Of a stretch of 64,000 bases of DNA, positions 51,287-62,592 are shown one piece after another. Each line of letters starts with the position of its first letter. The first letter of the stretch is position 1. This stretch comes from Enterococcus diestrammenae (GTDB lineage Bacteria; Bacillota; Bacilli; Lactobacillales; Enterococcaceae). The notes beneath the pieces were generated by a model that had not been told where the DNA came from, searched no databases, and saw nothing but the letters and a program-made list of their open reading frames with translations. The translations under genes were made by a program, and so were the position numbers. Where the stretch lies: positions 93,788 to 157,787 of the forward strand of contig NZ_MAEI01000001.1 in NCBI RefSeq assembly GCF_009933255.1, read 5' to 3'.

Positions 51287-52624
51287 CTACCATATCCAGG
51301 TGGCTATCTTTTTCAAATTCATCATCGCAAAAACAAGCATCACGTAATGTTGATTTTTTATCAACCCGTGAAGCTTTGTCCAACGTAATCCATGCTTTTC
51401 CTTGCCATCTGCAAAGATTCGTTCTACCGTCTCTTTTCGTTTGGAATACTGCATTTTGTTGTATTTTGTATAACGGAGTTCTTCTGCTTTATCAAGGTAC
51501 GGTTGCCATAAGTGCCTTTGGATAATTTTTTGATGTCCTTGACTCTCGGTACATTTTTCTAGCATAGGACAATTCGCACATTTTTTCTTATCTGATAGAT
51601 AGTTCCTGTAGCCTTCTCTGTTTAGTGTTCCCGCTCGCAAAGTCTCATCTGCGGGGCACAGGTATTGATCGTAGTACTCATCATAAACAAAGTCTGGTTT
51701 TCGAAATGATCCTTTTTTTCCTCTCGGTCGCGTATAAGGAAGAATGGGGCGTAGCCCTTCCTCATCTAAATATTTCGCAATAGCCGGTGTTTTATACCCG
51801 GCATCTGCGGCTATTCCGTAAGGATGATAGAATGGAAGGACTTTTAACCCTTCAACTAGCGATGGAAGAATTTGGCTATCATGTATATTTCCTGGAGTAA
51901 CTTGCATTCCCAAAATAAACCCATTTTTATCGCAAGCTGTATGTGCAGAATAAGCAAACTGACGCTCTTTTTCTCCTTTAACAAAATAGCCACTTTCAGA
52001 ATCTGTCGTACTAATATTTTTCAAGGAAGGTTCCCGCTCTTCGGAGAAGTCAAAAGGCTTTTTTCCAGCTGCCACACGTACCTCGTTGATTTCTTCCTCT
52101 AGTTTTGTCTGATAAAACTTTACTTCTTGTTCAACTAGTACTCGTTCGCCGCTATGTTTATTTGCGTTTACTTTGATGTGTGTGGAGTCAATAAAAATGA
52201 CTTCATCATCGATGAAACCCTTATCGTGCGCTTCATTGAGAATATGGAAAAAGATTTGATAGAACACATCTGTATCTTTAAATCGTCGGATATAATTTTT
52301 TCCGAAAGTGGAAAAATGTGGCACTTTTTCGGAAATCTCTAGCCCGAGAAACCAGCGATAGGCCATGTTGGCTTCGATTTCTTTGATTGTTTGGCGCATC
52401 GAGCGGATCCCGAATAGATATTGAATAAAGACCATCTTGAAAAGAATGACAGGATCAATGCTCGGCCTACCTTGGCTAGAGTACATTGATTCGACAAGAG
52501 GATAGATAAAGTCGAAATCGAGTGCTTTATCAACCTTTCTTACAAGATGATCTTTAGGGACCAAATCTTCAATTGAAACAATTTCAAAGCAATTTCTAGA
52601 GTCTGTGGTACGTCTGGTCATCAT
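51287..52624 (-). CDS. IS1182-family transposase
   Basis: 445-residue DDE transposase. The N-terminal DUF772-type domain (YSSQGRPSIDPVILFKMVFI, YLFGIRSMRQTIKEIEANMA) precedes the catalytic core: IDSTHIKVNANKHS (first Asp), AADAGYKTPAIAKY (second Asp), and KETVERIFADGKEKHGLRW (Glu). A Cys motif CANCPMLEKC near 345 is normal for the family. The ATG at 52624 lies eight bases after AAGGGG. It appears complete, so the element may be active. Confidence 0.93.
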   Translation of the reverse strand: MMTRRTTDSRNCFEIVSIEDLVPKDHLVRKVDKALDFDFIYPLVESMYSSQGRPSIDPVILFKMVFIQYLFGIRSMRQTIKEIEANMAYRWFLGLEISEKVPHFSTFGKNYIRRFKDTDVFYQIFFHILNEAHDKGFIDDEVIFIDSTHIKVNANKHSGERVLVEQEVKFYQTKLEEEINEVRVAAGKKPFDFSEEREPSLKNISTTDSESGYFVKGEKERQFAYSAHTACDKNGFILGMQVTPGNIHDSQILPSLVEGLKVLPFYHPYGIAADAGYKTPAIAKYLDEEGLRPILPYTRPRGKKGSFRKPDFVYDEYYDQYLCPADETLRAGTLNREGYRNYLSDKKKCANCPMLEKCTESQGHQKIIQRHLWQPYLDKAEELRYTKYNKMQYSKRKETVERIFADGKEKHGLRWTKLHGLIKNQHYVMLVFAMMNLKKIATWIW

Positions 52625-52718
52625 AGCCAACACCCCTTGATATCACTGGATTTGTTAGTTTCATTATATCAAAAAAAGACTGTAGACTTAAGTCAGATAC
52701 CGACTTTGTCTACAGTCT

Positions 52719-52742
52719 GAGACGCCACCGAAGTAGCGTCTC
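52719..52742 (-). terminator. Terminator hairpin and right target-site duplication
   Basis: On the minus strand GAGACGC, loop, GCGTCTC. Before insertion it was followed by the TTTTT now at 51131-51135, so it was the terminator of the gene at 52775. The IS has separated the hairpin from its T-run. Confidence 0.75.
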
Positions 52743-52774
52743 GCCCTTACCTTTAGTATTCAAAAAAATAGTTA

Positions 52775-53179
52775 CTAGCCCCGCGTCACACTAGTCTTTG
52801 CTCCATGTTTATCCAAAATACTCAGCTTTCGCACCCGTGCCAAGGGAACCATTTGAATCGGTGCCCCTTCAGCTGGGAGTTTTACAGGGATTAGCGGTGG
52901 AGTGATTTCTTTCGTGGCCATCCATCCGGTAATGGTTTCGTAATGATTAGGATCGTAGGCTTTTTCCACCAACAAGACCACGATACTGTTTTCCATAGCT
53001 GCCACTTTGAGTTTTTCAATCATCTCTGCTGTTATCGCAGCCTGGCGAGTCTGTTGGTCCGGCTCATCCAAAAGACTTTGCCACAAAGCGTAGGAGGTAT
53101 TGATGAAAAACTCCCCAAGTGGACCTAATTTACTTTTCGTGGTTAGTTCTTGCTCCTCATTTTGCTTCTGTGTGACCAT
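52775..53179 (-). CDS. Hypothetical protein
   Basis: 134 residues, no signal peptide or membrane helix. The middle has an amphipathic part (AEMIEKLKVAAMENSIVVLLVEK) and a C-terminal strand-rich part (PLIPVKLPAEGAPIQMVPLA). AAGGA lies nine bases before the ATG. It is the last gene of the minus-strand run with the phosphatase and TetR genes. No family recognised. Confidence 0.65.
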   Translation of the reverse strand: MVTQKQNEEQELTTKSKLGPLGEFFINTSYALWQSLLDEPDQQTRQAAITAEMIEKLKVAAMENSIVVLLVEKAYDPNHYETITGWMATKEITPPLIPVKLPAEGAPIQMVPLARVRKLSILDKHGAKTSVTRG

Positions 53180-53259
53180 TGCCCACCGTCCTTGTCTGCT
53201 TTTCCTCTGCAGGACTCAGAAAGAAGTACCTATCTGACCTATCTGACCTGTCTGACCTG

Positions 53260-53721
53260 CTAGTGATGATTGCTAAATATTTGCACCCAATAAGGCAACC
53301 CCTCCATAATCAGTTGGCGAGTCTCCTCGAAGTCTCCTGTATACCAGGGATCAGGGATTTCGGCCATCTCTTTTCCTGGAACCACACTCATATACCCATG
53401 AATTTTCTCAGCAGTTCCATGTGGGGCTATCGCTTGAAGATCCGCAACATTGTTTTGGTCCATCCCTATGATATAGTCATATTTCCAAAAATCCTGAGAA
53501 GTAATCTGCCGCGCTTGCATCTGACTGCTGTCAACGCCAGCTGCCCGCAGAACTTTTTGCGTTCCCGGGTGGGGAGAACTCCCCACCTCCCAACGACTAG
53601 TAGCTGCCGAATCCACCTCTACATCCAGTTGTTGGCCCTGACTATAGGCACGCATCAACCCTTCTGCCATGGGGGAGCGACAAATATTTCCTAGACAAAC
53701 GAACAAGACCCGCGTCGTCAT
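53260..53721 (-). CDS. Low-molecular-weight protein tyrosine phosphatase
   Basis: 153-residue cytoplasmic phosphatase. The P-loop VCLGNICRS (Cys9, Arg15) is at the N-terminus and the general acid Asp lies in IPDPWYTGDFEE near residue 122. These match the family exactly. It begins one base after the TetR stop and its ribosome binding site lies in that gene, so the two are coupled. Substrates are unknown; relatives act on arginine- or tyrosine-phosphorylated proteins. Confidence 0.93.
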   Translation of the reverse strand: MTTRVLFVCLGNICRSPMAEGLMRAYSQGQQLDVEVDSAATSRWEVGSSPHPGTQKVLRAAGVDSSQMQARQITSQDFWKYDYIIGMDQNNVADLQAIAPHGTAEKIHGYMSVVPGKEMAEIPDPWYTGDFEETRQLIMEGLPYWVQIFSNHH

Positions 53722-53722
53722 C

Positions 53723-54298
53723 TTACTGATTCTCCATTTCTATTTGATACAGCTGTGAGCTGAAAAATTCGGTATCCTTTGCCATTTGAAAAAATTGCGT
53801 AGCCAAATCCAGTGGTGTCTCCTGAAAACCCTCGCGAATCCAAGCCACTAACATCCCACTACAGCCATAGGCAAAAAAGCGTCCGTAAAATTCTTTATCC
53901 CGGTCTGAAAGCAACTGCTCATGGTCGACATCTTCAAATAGCCGACGAAACAAAGGCATCACAATCTGGGAAAACGACTCTTCTAATAAATCCCGTTGGT
54001 AAGCCACCGTCGCCTGATAGAAGGCCCCTTTTTCTTTCATCGCCTTTAACATTTTCAAGGCTTGCTCTTGCCAGTTTTCCAAACTCAACTCAGAAGAAGT
54101 CAGATAACCCAAGGAGTCTGTCTGGTAAAACCAACGCAACAACTCTTTTTTATCAGAAAAATGATAATAAAAGGTTTGGCGATTGATTCCCGCTTTTTGC
54201 GCAATTTCTTGGACGGAAATCTTATTGATTGGCTTGTCTTGAGCCAAAGCTACCAACATCTCTGCAATCTCTTCTTTGGTATGATAGGCACCTGCCAT
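53723..54298 (-). CDS. TetR-family transcriptional regulator
   Basis: 191 residues. HTH at about 25-45 (ISVQEIAQKAGINRQTFYYH) and a DhaS-like C-terminal domain (GMLVAWIREGFQETPLDLA). The ATG at 54298 lies six bases after GAGGTG; the GTG nine bases upstream overlaps that site. Coupled to the tyrosine phosphatase gene downstream. Confidence 0.88.
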   Translation of the reverse strand: MAGAYHTKEEIAEMLVALAQDKPINKISVQEIAQKAGINRQTFYYHFSDKKELLRWFYQTDSLGYLTSSELSLENWQEQALKMLKAMKEKGAFYQATVAYQRDLLEESFSQIVMPLFRRLFEDVDHEQLLSDRDKEFYGRFFAYGCSGMLVAWIREGFQETPLDLATQFFQMAKDTEFFSSQLYQIEMENQ

Positions 54299-54335
54299 CT
54301 GCTTCACCTCTTCTCATAAGTACATACGCTCATCT

Positions 54336-55340
54336 TTAGCTAGAATATGGGTAGCCAAAGTGTTCATAAGCCAGCTGGGTTGCAATCCGTCCCCGCGGCG
54401 TGCGCTTTAGAAAACCTTTTTGGATCAAATAAGGCTCATACATATCCTCAACTGTTTCAGTTTCTTCACTGATATTTACTGATAAAGTGGATAAGCCCAC
54501 CGGACCGCCACCATATAGTTCAATCATGGTCCGAATCAGTTTTTGGTCTACATAATCCAATCCCGCTTGATCTACTTGCAACATCTGCAAAGCTTGGTCA
54601 GCAATTTTCCGATTGATGATTCCATTGGATTGGACTTGGGCAAAATCCCGTACTCGTTTTAGCAACCGGTTGGCAATCCGCGGGGTTCCCCGAGAACGAC
54701 GGGCAATCTCCAGAGCGCCTTCTTCCACGATTTCTGTATTGAAGATGTCTGCTGAGCGCAGGACGATTTCTTGTAAATCCTTTTCTTCATAATACTCCAT
54801 ATGACTGACAATGCCAAAGCGATCCCGTAATGGCGCCGACAACATCCCTGCCCGTGTCGTCGCTCCTACTAGAGTAAACGGCGGCAGCGGAAAATGGACC
54901 GGATGAGCTGTCGGACCGGTACCCACCATGATATCCACGTAGAAATCTTCCATCGCCGAATAGAGCATCTCTTCTGCCACGCGAGGCAGGCGATGAATCT
55001 CATCGATAAATAAGACATCCCCGGGTTGGAGTTCATTTAAAATTGCGACTAAATCCCCCGGCTTTTCAATGGCCGGACCACTAGTGGTGCGAATAGCCAC
55101 CTGCATCTCATTGGCAACCACCATAGCCATGGTGGTTTTCCCCAAACCTGGTGGGCCATACAATAGCACATGGTCCAACGCTTCTTCCCGCTGTTTGGCC
55201 GCTTGGATATAGATGTTTAATTCATTTTTTACCTTGTCTTGACCGATATATTGAGCCAAAAACTGAGGTCGTAAGGATTTTTCGATGATTCGTTCATTAT
55301 CATCGGCATTTTCCGGTGACAAGATTCGTTCTTCTGTCAT
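54336..55340 (-). CDS. ruvB: Holliday junction branch-migration ATPase RuvB
   Basis: Hexameric AAA+ motor that moves Holliday junctions with RuvA. 334 residues: Walker [10 protein letters not shown], Walker [12 protein letters not shown], sensor [18 protein letters not shown], arginine finger region and a C-terminal winged helix ([20 protein letters not shown]). The ATG at 55340 follows AAAGGTGA; an in-frame GTG nine bases upstream overlaps this site. Downstream of ruvA by 44 bp. Confidence 0.97.
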   Translation of the reverse strand: MTEERILSPENADDNERIIEKSLRPQFLAQYIGQDKVKNELNIYIQAAKQREEALDHVLLYGPPGLGKTTMAMVVANEMQVAIRTTSGPAIEKPGDLVAILNELQPGDVLFIDEIHRLPRVAEEMLYSAMEDFYVDIMVGTGPTAHPVHFPLPPFTLVGATTRAGMLSAPLRDRFGIVSHMEYYEEKDLQEIVLRSADIFNTEIVEEGALEIARRSRGTPRIANRLLKRVRDFAQVQSNGIINRKIADQALQMLQVDQAGLDYVDQKLIRTMIELYGGGPVGLSTLSVNISEETETVEDMYEPYLIQKGFLKRTPRGRIATQLAYEHFGYPYSS

Positions 55341-55384
55341 AAACTTCACCTTTCAATTGCTGAGCAGCAGGGCCATAGTCCAGG

Positions 55385-55993
55385 TTATTTCATCATTAAT
55401 TTTAAGCCTTCCCGCAAGTATTCATCCGTCGTAGTCAAGGCGCTAGTTTTCAATTCTTTCTCCACCCGTTTGACTTCTTTTGCTGAATACCCCAAGGCTT
55501 CCAACGCTTGCAGGGCCTCTGTCAATGGCGTCGTTTCTGCTGTGACCGCTTCTGGTTGATCAAAATCTCCGGCCAGCAAGTCGTCATGGGCAAACTCGCC
55601 AAGTTTTCCTTGTAAATCCAAAATCATCTGTTGAGCAGTCTTCTTACCAACTCCGGGAAATTTCACCAAAAACGTCACATTCCCTGACTCAATAGCGTTG
55701 ACCATACCGGTGTGATCATCATTGGCCATAATCGCCAGACCACTCTTAGGCCCGATACCTGACACGCTAATCAGACGCAAAAAGAGCATTTTTTCTTCTG
55801 GTGTTTGAAAGCCATACAAAAGATGCGCATCTTCTCGGATCACTTGGTGAACATAAATCTTCACCTCTTTATCCATCTGGCTACTGAGACGATAAGGGTT
55901 GCCCATCGCAATCTGATAACCGATGCCGTGATTTTCCAAAACAATATATGCCGGTGTGATGGCTGTCACCCGACCGATGATATAATCAAACAT
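55385..55993 (-). CDS. ruvA: Holliday junction DNA helicase subunit RuvA
   Basis: 202-residue DNA-binding subunit. OB domain at the start ([20 protein letters not shown]), two helix-hairpin-helix motifs ([16 protein letters not shown] and [19 protein letters not shown]), flexible linker and a C-terminal domain that contacts RuvB ([20 protein letters not shown]). Same order as in other Firmicutes. Confidence 0.97.
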   Translation of the reverse strand: MFDYIIGRVTAITPAYIVLENHGIGYQIAMGNPYRLSSQMDKEVKIYVHQVIREDAHLLYGFQTPEEKMLFLRLISVSGIGPKSGLAIMANDDHTGMVNAIESGNVTFLVKFPGVGKKTAQQMILDLQGKLGEFAHDDLLAGDFDQPEAVTAETTPLTEALQALEALGYSAKEVKRVEKELKTSALTTTDEYLREGLKLMMK

Positions 55994-56187
55994 AACTTTT
56001 CCTTCCTAGACATGTACATACGTTCCCCCTATTGTACCACAAATCCCCGATGCCACCAAACCAACTGGTAAAATTTCGGCGATGCAGATGCAGCCCTTTT
56101 TTACCTTCCCGCTTGCTTATTTCCATCGGTAATGACACCAAAGAAACGGCGCTCCAACAAGGAAACGCCGCCATTGAGACAAGCTGA

Positions 56188-56619
56188 CTATTCTACCAAA
56201 TCCAAATATTCCCCATAACCAGCGGCAGCCATCTCCTCATAGGGAATAAACCGTAAAGCCGCCGAGTTGATGCAATACCGCAAACCACCTAATTCGGTAG
56301 GTCCATCGCTAAAAACATGACCCAAATGAGAATCGGCCGCCTTACTCCGTACTTCCACGCGATGCATTCCATGACTAAAATCGGCCTGCTCACGAATCTG
56401 GCGGCGACTGATGGGTTTGGCGAAAGCCGGCCACCCACAGCCAGCGTCATATTTATCAGCGGAGGAAAACAACGCCTCCCCACTGACCACATCCACATAG
56501 ATCCCTTTTTGGTAAAAATTATCATATTGGCCAGTAAACGGTGCTTCTGTAGCATTTTCCTGGGTGACGGCATAAGCTTCTGGCGTCAGCCGCTGCCGCA
56601 ACTTCTCCTGTTCATTCAT
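56188..56619 (-). CDS. msrB: Peptide-methionine (R)-S-oxide reductase
   Basis: Repairs methionine R-sulfoxide in proteins (EC 1.8.4.12). 143 residues: [27 protein letters not shown] with conserved His residues, and catalytic Cys in [13 protein letters not shown]. The zinc-binding CxxC pairs of some MsrB are absent, as in many Gram-positive homologues. Start at ATG 56619, 11 bases after AAAGG. Confidence 0.95.
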   Translation of the reverse strand: MNEQEKLRQRLTPEAYAVTQENATEAPFTGQYDNFYQKGIYVDVVSGEALFSSADKYDAGCGWPAFAKPISRRQIREQADFSHGMHRVEVRSKAADSHLGHVFSDGPTELGGLRYCINSAALRFIPYEEMAAAGYGEYLDLVE

Positions 56620-57031
56620 CTGCTTCACGACCTTTCTAGCTATATTATAGCCTCAGCCGACGGACAACTCTTGCTATTTGCTTAGACGCAGAAAGCTTGT
56701 CGTAGGACCGATAAACGCCAAGCCCTCCATTTGACAGTTGCCAGTCTAGCTACCGTCAGCGCAATAATGACGGAGCTAAATTTTACCATTTTTAAACAGC
56801 AGAATGACCGTCTGATTTTCCTTCTACACGTCTGTTATCTTCGCCTTTTCGATACCTCATTTTTAAGCCCTTTATTGGTTAGGGTATCAAAAGTAAAAAC
56901 TAGAATAATTGAAAAGAAGCGTATCCTCCAATACTGTTTAATGGAGGATACGCTTCTTTGGCTTGCGTCTCACGCATAGTAATATTCGGTTTGGCGAACT
57001 AAACCTAGGCTTTTGTCACAGACCTTGTTGC
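56620..57031. other. 412-bp region between msrB and maf
   Basis: Contains a hairpin TAGCTACCGTCA/TGACGGAGCTA (56747-56778) and the maf terminator (56913-56959). No gene is supported. Confidence 0.5.
56913..56959 (-). terminator. Terminator downstream of maf
   Basis: GAAGCGTATCCTCCA pairs perfectly with TGGAGGATACGCTTC; TTTTC follows on the minus strand. Confidence 0.85.
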
Positions 57032-57589
57032 TTACGATTTAAATTTTTTCAACAGTTGATTCACCACGCCGACGGGAAAGCCGACAATGCTGTAATAATC
57101 GCCGACAATCTGTTTCACAAAGAGACTGGCGCCCCCTTGAATCCCATATGCTCCTGCTTTATCTGCATACTCGCCACTTTCCAGATAGTTCTGGATTTCC
57201 TCATCTGTTAGCTCAAAAAAAGTCACTTCCGCGGGAACCAGAGCTGTGGTGATTTGCCCTCCTTGACGGATCACTAGGGCAGTGAAGACTTGATGGACAC
57301 CACCGCTTAAGGCCCGCAACATGCGGTAGCCATCTTTTCGATCCACAGGTTTACCGAGAATTTCTCCTTGATTCACCACGATGGTATCACAAGCGATCAC
57401 GATAGCTGCTGGATGATGAGCCGCTATTTTTGCTGCTTTGGCTTGAGCCATTCGCATCACGTAGTCTTCTGGTTCATCACTGGGTTGGATTGTCTCATCT
57501 ACATCCGCTGGTTCAATCAGAAAATCTGTCACCAAATAACGCAAAAGCTCTTTTCTCCGGGGAGACTGAGATGCTAGGATAATTGCCAT
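57032..57589 (-). CDS. maf: Maf-like nucleoside triphosphate pyrophosphatase
   Basis: 185 residues; hydrolyses non-canonical or modified nucleoside triphosphates and is linked to septum formation. The start MAIILASQSPRRKELLRYL carries the family SxSPRR motif, and CDTIVV and KPxxxxDGYRML follow. The ATG at 57589 follows AAAGGGTGG; the longer frame runs into mutL. It begins 17 bases after the mutL stop. Confidence 0.93.
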   Translation of the reverse strand: MAIILASQSPRRKELLRYLVTDFLIEPADVDETIQPSDEPEDYVMRMAQAKAAKIAAHHPAAIVIACDTIVVNQGEILGKPVDRKDGYRMLRALSGGVHQVFTALVIRQGGQITTALVPAEVTFFELTDEEIQNYLESGEYADKAGAYGIQGGASLFVKQIVGDYYSIVGFPVGVVNQLLKKFKS

Positions 57590-57605
57590 GTTGCCACCCT
57601 TTCTC

Positions 57606-59699
57606 TTACAAACTATCTTTCGTCCGATGAGGATCTTGAATTCGTTTAAACATTTTTTCCATGTCACTGTTGGTAAAGTGGATGAGCACCGGCCGGCCAT
57701 GAGGACAGTTAAAAGGATTTTCGCATCTTGCTAAATCCTCTAGCAAAACCCGGGCTTGAAGATCGTTCAAATGATGGTTGGCTTTGATGGATCGTTTGCA
57801 ACTCATCATGATGGCGGTAGCTTCCCGAAACTTTTTGACACTGACTGTACCGGTAGTTAACAGCATATCGATCATTTCTCTGACGATACTTTCCTCTTCC
57901 CCTTCTGGATACCAAGTGGGATGGGCTCGCAAAATAAAACTATTGGCACCGAATTCTTCTAAATAAATACCGACTTCTTGCAATAAAACCAGCTGCTCTT
58001 TTAGTTTCAAAGCATCACTGTTGGGATAATCCAAGACGATGGGTACGAGCAAATCTTGTAAATCATTGCTGACCTCACCAATCTTTTCTCGGAAATATTC
58101 ATATTTGATGCGTTCTTGAGCGGCATGCTGATCGATAATATACAGCCCTTCATGACTTTGGGCAAACAAATAAGTCCCATGCATCTGCCCAAAATAATCC
58201 AACTGGGGAAAACGTTCTTGAGGCACGGCTTCAACTTGTTGAAGGGCTCGTTCTAAAGACTTATCCCCATCTTTGGCAAAATCAAATTCTGGATGCAAAT
58301 GAGTTTCTTGTTGATAACTGAAATCCTCGTCTTCGGCAATTGCCTCTTGTGGATAAGTTTCAGCCGGGGCCGCAGCCATTTCCTTCACAGCTTCCTGCGT
58401 TTCAGGAGATTCTTCTGAAATCACGGAAAAATCCGATTCCTTTGCTTCCGATTTTAAACTTTGTGAATCAAAAGTTGGTGGAGTATCTCCTTTTTCCCCA
58501 GGGTTCTCCACAGGTTTATCCACATCTTGTGGATAAGAGCCTTTCAAATAGAAACTACTCGTTTTCGCATCAAAAGCCAAACCGGTTTTTGCTGTCGTCC
58601 CTGCTTCCGAAGCTGGCAATTCCATCGCTAACTGTTCTGGACGTTCTGCCACCGGCGGCAAGGGCTGTTTCTTTTTAAACCCTAAGTTGTCGGCGGCATT
58701 CGGAATCAGATTTTGAGAGGCCAAGACCTCCGTAATCCCCTGACTCAACAAAGCCATCAATTCTTTTTCCTTCGACAGACGAACTTCTTGTTTCGTGGGA
58801 TGAACATTGACATCCACTAGCAATGGGTCCATGGTAATCTCGATCACCGCGATGGGAAAGCGCCCAATCATCAATTTTGAACCATAACCGTTAACGATGG
58901 CTTTATTCAAAGCAAAGTTTTTAATATAGCGGCCATTGATAATCGTCGACATATAATTGCGACTCGCCCGTGTGACTTCTGGTAGCGAGACATATCCGTT
59001 AATCTGAAAATCCAAGTCTTCCATGGCAATCGGCAACATTTTTTTCGCGGTTGCAACACCAAAGATCCCAGCGATAGTCTGCTTGAGATCCCCGTTGCCA
59101 GCAGTCACCAACATCTTATTGCCCTCATGAACCAAACGAAAGGCAATTTTAGGATGGCTTAGCGCCAAACGGTTGACGATATCCCCGACATTGGCCAACT
59201 CTGTCTGTAAGGTTTTGACATATTTTAGCCGTGCCGGTGTGTTGAAAAAGAGGTTTTCCACGGTGATTTTCGTCCCCTGCCGTAAAGGAGCAGCCTCATG
59301 TTGTGTGACTTTACCACCAGCCAAGACCAACAAAGTACCCTTTTCGGCGCCGGCCACCGCCGTCTCCAAAGTTACTTGCGAAACCGAGGCAATCGAAGGT
59401 AACGCCTCACCCCGAAACCCTAAAGTCCGAATGCGAAATAAGTCATTGCGACTATGAATTTTACTAGTCGCATGACGTTTGAAGGCATTTTCCACGTCTT
59501 CATCAGCTATTCCTTCACCGTTATCGATAATCTGGATTTTCCGTAATCCGGCTTCCTCGATAAAAATATCAATTTGGTTGGCACCAGCATCAATCGCATT
59601 TTCCACCAATTCCTTGACTACTGAAGCTGGCCGTTCCACCACTTCCCCAGCAGCAATCTGATTGGCTAGCTGTTCTGATAATTCTTGGATTTTTCCCAT
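57606..59699 (-). CDS. mutL: DNA mismatch repair protein MutL
   Basis: 697-residue GHKL ATPase that couples MutS to strand removal. N-terminal ATPase motifs [18 protein letters not shown] and [12 protein letters not shown]; the C-terminal endonuclease motif [12 protein letters not shown] fits DQHAx2Ex4E, as expected where MutH is lacking, and FNCPHGRPV is the late zinc-site motif. The linker (about 350-470) is acidic and variable. The ATG at 59699 lies six bases after GAGGA. Confidence 0.97.
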   Translation of the reverse strand: MGKIQELSEQLANQIAAGEVVERPASVVKELVENAIDAGANQIDIFIEEAGLRKIQIIDNGEGIADEDVENAFKRHATSKIHSRNDLFRIRTLGFRGEALPSIASVSQVTLETAVAGAEKGTLLVLAGGKVTQHEAAPLRQGTKITVENLFFNTPARLKYVKTLQTELANVGDIVNRLALSHPKIAFRLVHEGNKMLVTAGNGDLKQTIAGIFGVATAKKMLPIAMEDLDFQINGYVSLPEVTRASRNYMSTIINGRYIKNFALNKAIVNGYGSKLMIGRFPIAVIEITMDPLLVDVNVHPTKQEVRLSKEKELMALLSQGITEVLASQNLIPNAADNLGFKKKQPLPPVAERPEQLAMELPASEAGTTAKTGLAFDAKTSSFYLKGSYPQDVDKPVENPGEKGDTPPTFDSQSLKSEAKESDFSVISEESPETQEAVKEMAAAPAETYPQEAIAEDEDFSYQQETHLHPEFDFAKDGDKSLERALQQVEAVPQERFPQLDYFGQMHGTYLFAQSHEGLYIIDQHAAQERIKYEYFREKIGEVSNDLQDLLVPIVLDYPNSDALKLKEQLVLLQEVGIYLEEFGANSFILRAHPTWYPEGEEESIVREMIDMLLTTGTVSVKKFREATAIMMSCKRSIKANHHLNDLQARVLLEDLARCENPFNCPHGRPVLIHFTNSDMEKMFKRIQDPHRTKDSL

Positions 59700-59906
59700 A
59701 ATCATTCCTCACTTTTGGTCTCTTTTCTAAACGCTAGAACGATCGGAACACCGGTTGAACCTTTTTTTGAAAGGCCCTCAGATAGTAGTGAACGCGGTAA
59801 CTGCTCCTTAAGGGATTGCCCCCTCCAACAAGCCCCAGCAATTCTGTGGATACTTGTTTTTAAGCTTTCAATAGCGTTAAAAATCCGACTTCCTACGCAT
59901 CACTAG

Positions 59907-62513
59907 CTACAAACCATTTTGCAAGTCACTCAAGATTTCCCATGCTTTCCGAGGGGTGACGTCTAATAAATCAAGTTTTCGCAACTGATCCAAAACGCTT
60001 TGTTCTGCTGGTGTGATTTCTCCAAACAAGGACATCTGCAAAGGATCTTCCCCTGAGACTTGAGGTGCAGAGGTTACCGGATGACTCGCTGGCTGTGCTG
60101 TCTCTATCGCCACAGCAGGTGCCATACTGGTAGCGTCCGCCTCCAATGTCGCCAAAATCGTCGCCGCTCGCTCCAACAATGGTGCCGGTAAACCGGCAAT
60201 CTTCGCCACATGGATCCCATAACTTTTATCAGCTGGGCCTTCCATCATCTTGTGTAGGAAAACAACTTCGCCATCTTTTTCCACCGCTCCCACATGGACA
60301 TTGCGTAAGCGGAGCAACTCTTGATCCAACACCGTCAACTCGTGGTAATGGGTAGAAAATAACGTTTTTGCCCGTACATGTTCGTGGATGTATTCAATAA
60401 TCGACTGAGCTAAAGCCATCCCATCATAGGTAGCCGTGCCGCGTCCTAGTTCGTCAAACAAAATCAAGCTATTAGGTGTTGCGTGCCGCAACGCTTGGTT
60501 GGCTTCCATCATTTCCACCATAAAGGTAGACTGACCAGCAATCAAATCATCACTGGCACCAATTCGTGTAAAAATCCGATCAAAAACCGGCATTTCTGCC
60601 ACTTGGGCAGGCACAAAGCACCCCATCTGAGCCATCACTACCGTCAAGGCTAACTGTCGCATATAGGTACTTTTCCCAGACATATTTGGCCCAGTGATCA
60701 GTAAAATCAACGTTTCAGGATCCATGGTGATAGAATTTGGGATATATTCTTGATGCCCCAGAACTTTTTCCACCACTGGATGACGGCCTTCTTGGATATT
60801 TAACTGTTGTTTTTGATTAAGGATTGGACGCACGTATTGGTAGCGTTCAGAAATCGTCGCAAAACTTTGGAGCACATCCACGGCACTGAGGGCTTTCGCC
60901 AATTTTTGGAGACGTTCAATGGCTTGCTTGACCTCTTCTCGTACTGCCAAAAAGAGCTGATACTCCAGATCCACGGATTTTTCTTCCGCTTCCAGAATCT
61001 GCGTCTCTAACTTTTTCAACTCAGGAGTGATAAAACGCTCAGCATTTGCCAATGTTTGTTTCCGTTCGTAGCGACCTTCTTCTAAATTTCCTAGGTTGGC
61101 TTTAGTGATTTCAATATAGTAGCCAAAGACTCGGTTAAAACCAACTTTCAAGGTCTTAATTCCGGTGGCTGCTCGCTCAGAAGCTTCCAGCTCAGCCAGC
61201 CATTTTTTGCCATTTTTCATCGCATCCCGGTAATCATCCAACTGTTGATTAAAACCATCTTTAATCACATTGCCTTCCGTGATCGTCAAAGGAGCTTCTT
61301 CATTGATAGCCGCCTCGATTAAATTCACCAAATCCTCCATTGGTTCAATGTCTTGCAGCAGCGTTTCCCATTGGCCCGTATTGATACCAACTAACAGGTT
61401 ACGTATTTGAGGCACTTGTAACAAGGAGGTTTTTAGCTGAATCAAGTCGCGGCCATTGACATTGCCAAAAGCCACACGACCAGCCAGGCGCTCCAAATCA
61501 TAGACTTTAGTCAAAGCCGCTTGCAAATCAATCCGCTCAAAATAGCTGTCTAGCAGGGATTGTACCATTTCTTGACGGGCATTGATCTGCTGGCTTTGAA
61601 TCAAGGGACGGTCTAACCATTGTTTCAACAAACGCCCCCCCATCGCAGTCTTCGTCTCATCCAATAACCACAACAAAGTGCCTTGTTTTTTACCGGTACG
61701 AATAGAGCGGGCCAACTCCAAATTCACTTTGGAGTAATGATCCATCTTCAAAAAATGGTCGGGTTCATAGCTCTCGGCTTTTTGGATATGGTCCAGGCTG
61801 CGTTTTTGAGTGATAGCAAGGTAGCTCAATAACTTAAGCGCCACTGTTTTTTCCAGAGAACTGGTTAAAGCCGCCGTCAAAAACTGATTTTCGGCCGTCT
61901 CCAACAACTCTTCTTGATAAGAAAAGACCAGCCCTAAACGTTCCTCTAAAGCCATCTTGAGTTTTTCAGGAACTTCCGAAACGAAGACGATTTCTTTGGT
62001 CTGTAAGGCAGAGCACTCATTTAGCACCCCTTCTTCGTCTGGCAATAGGGCTGTTTTAAATTCCCCCGTACTCAAATCTGCGTAAGCAAAGCCATACTGT
62101 TGACCATCAAAAGCTACCGCCGTCAAAAAGTTATTTTCTTTGGCAGACAAGCCTTTCGCATCCATCACCGTTCCCGGTGTCACCAATTGGACAACTTCAC
62201 GCTTCACCATTCCCTTAGTGGTTTTGGGATCTTCCACCTGTTCACAAATCGCGACTTTATACCCTTGCTCGATCAATGTATCAATATAGCCCTGCGCTGC
62301 ATGATAGGGTACACCACACATCGGAATCGGATCATCGGCGTTTTTATTGCGGCTAGTCAAGGTCAACTCCAAAATTTGAGCCGCCTTGAGGGCATCCTCG
62401 TTGAACATTTCATAAAAATCCCCTAAACGATAAAACAAAAAAGCATCTTGGTATTGGGCTTTAATCTTGAGGTACTGCTCCATCATAGGGGTATTTTTGG
62501 TTTTTTGAGGCAT
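59907..62513 (-). CDS. mutS: DNA mismatch repair protein MutS
   Basis: 868-residue mismatch recognition ATPase. The mismatch wedge is in LGDFYEMF (Phe-x-Glu, about 38-40); the ATPase has Walker [10 protein letters not shown] near 615, [13 protein letters not shown], and the STHYHELT segment. The C-terminus carries a proline/alanine-rich linker and a short dimerisation tail ([22 protein letters not shown]). AAAGGA lies nine bases before the ATG at 62513. Confidence 0.97.
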   Translation of the reverse strand: MPQKTKNTPMMEQYLKIKAQYQDAFLFYRLGDFYEMFNEDALKAAQILELTLTSRNKNADDPIPMCGVPYHAAQGYIDTLIEQGYKVAICEQVEDPKTTKGMVKREVVQLVTPGTVMDAKGLSAKENNFLTAVAFDGQQYGFAYADLSTGEFKTALLPDEEGVLNECSALQTKEIVFVSEVPEKLKMALEERLGLVFSYQEELLETAENQFLTAALTSSLEKTVALKLLSYLAITQKRSLDHIQKAESYEPDHFLKMDHYSKVNLELARSIRTGKKQGTLLWLLDETKTAMGGRLLKQWLDRPLIQSQQINARQEMVQSLLDSYFERIDLQAALTKVYDLERLAGRVAFGNVNGRDLIQLKTSLLQVPQIRNLLVGINTGQWETLLQDIEPMEDLVNLIEAAINEEAPLTITEGNVIKDGFNQQLDDYRDAMKNGKKWLAELEASERAATGIKTLKVGFNRVFGYYIEITKANLGNLEEGRYERKQTLANAERFITPELKKLETQILEAEEKSVDLEYQLFLAVREEVKQAIERLQKLAKALSAVDVLQSFATISERYQYVRPILNQKQQLNIQEGRHPVVEKVLGHQEYIPNSITMDPETLILLITGPNMSGKSTYMRQLALTVVMAQMGCFVPAQVAEMPVFDRIFTRIGASDDLIAGQSTFMVEMMEANQALRHATPNSLILFDELGRGTATYDGMALAQSIIEYIHEHVRAKTLFSTHYHELTVLDQELLRLRNVHVGAVEKDGEVVFLHKMMEGPADKSYGIHVAKIAGLPAPLLERAATILATLEADATSMAPAVAIETAQPASHPVTSAPQVSGEDPLQMSLFGEITPAEQSVLDQLRKLDLLDVTPRKAWEILSDLQNGL

Positions 62514-62592
62514 GGTTGTTTTCCTTTCTAACATAACGATCGCCAGCCCCTAGCTGCGACTAGTGGGCTGCTTCACTTCTATTTTGTTTCCA

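Larger units (their letters stand above)
51160..52718 (-). mobile_element. IS1182-type insertion sequence
   Basis: 1559 bp between two identical 24-bp copies of the target. Terminal inverted repeats: AGACCGTAGACAAA on the left and, read inward on the minus strand, AGACTGTAGACAAA on the right (one mismatch). Near the left end a perfect 19-bp hairpin with T-run (51171-51218) would stop transcription entering from outside. The right end holds an 11-bp inverted repeat (AGACTGTAGAC and GTCTACAGTCT). One transposase gene, intact. Confidence 0.9.

Noticed and set aside
53179..53694. 171-residue plus-strand frame
   Set aside because: Antisense shadow of the tyrosine phosphatase gene, which has all family motifs.
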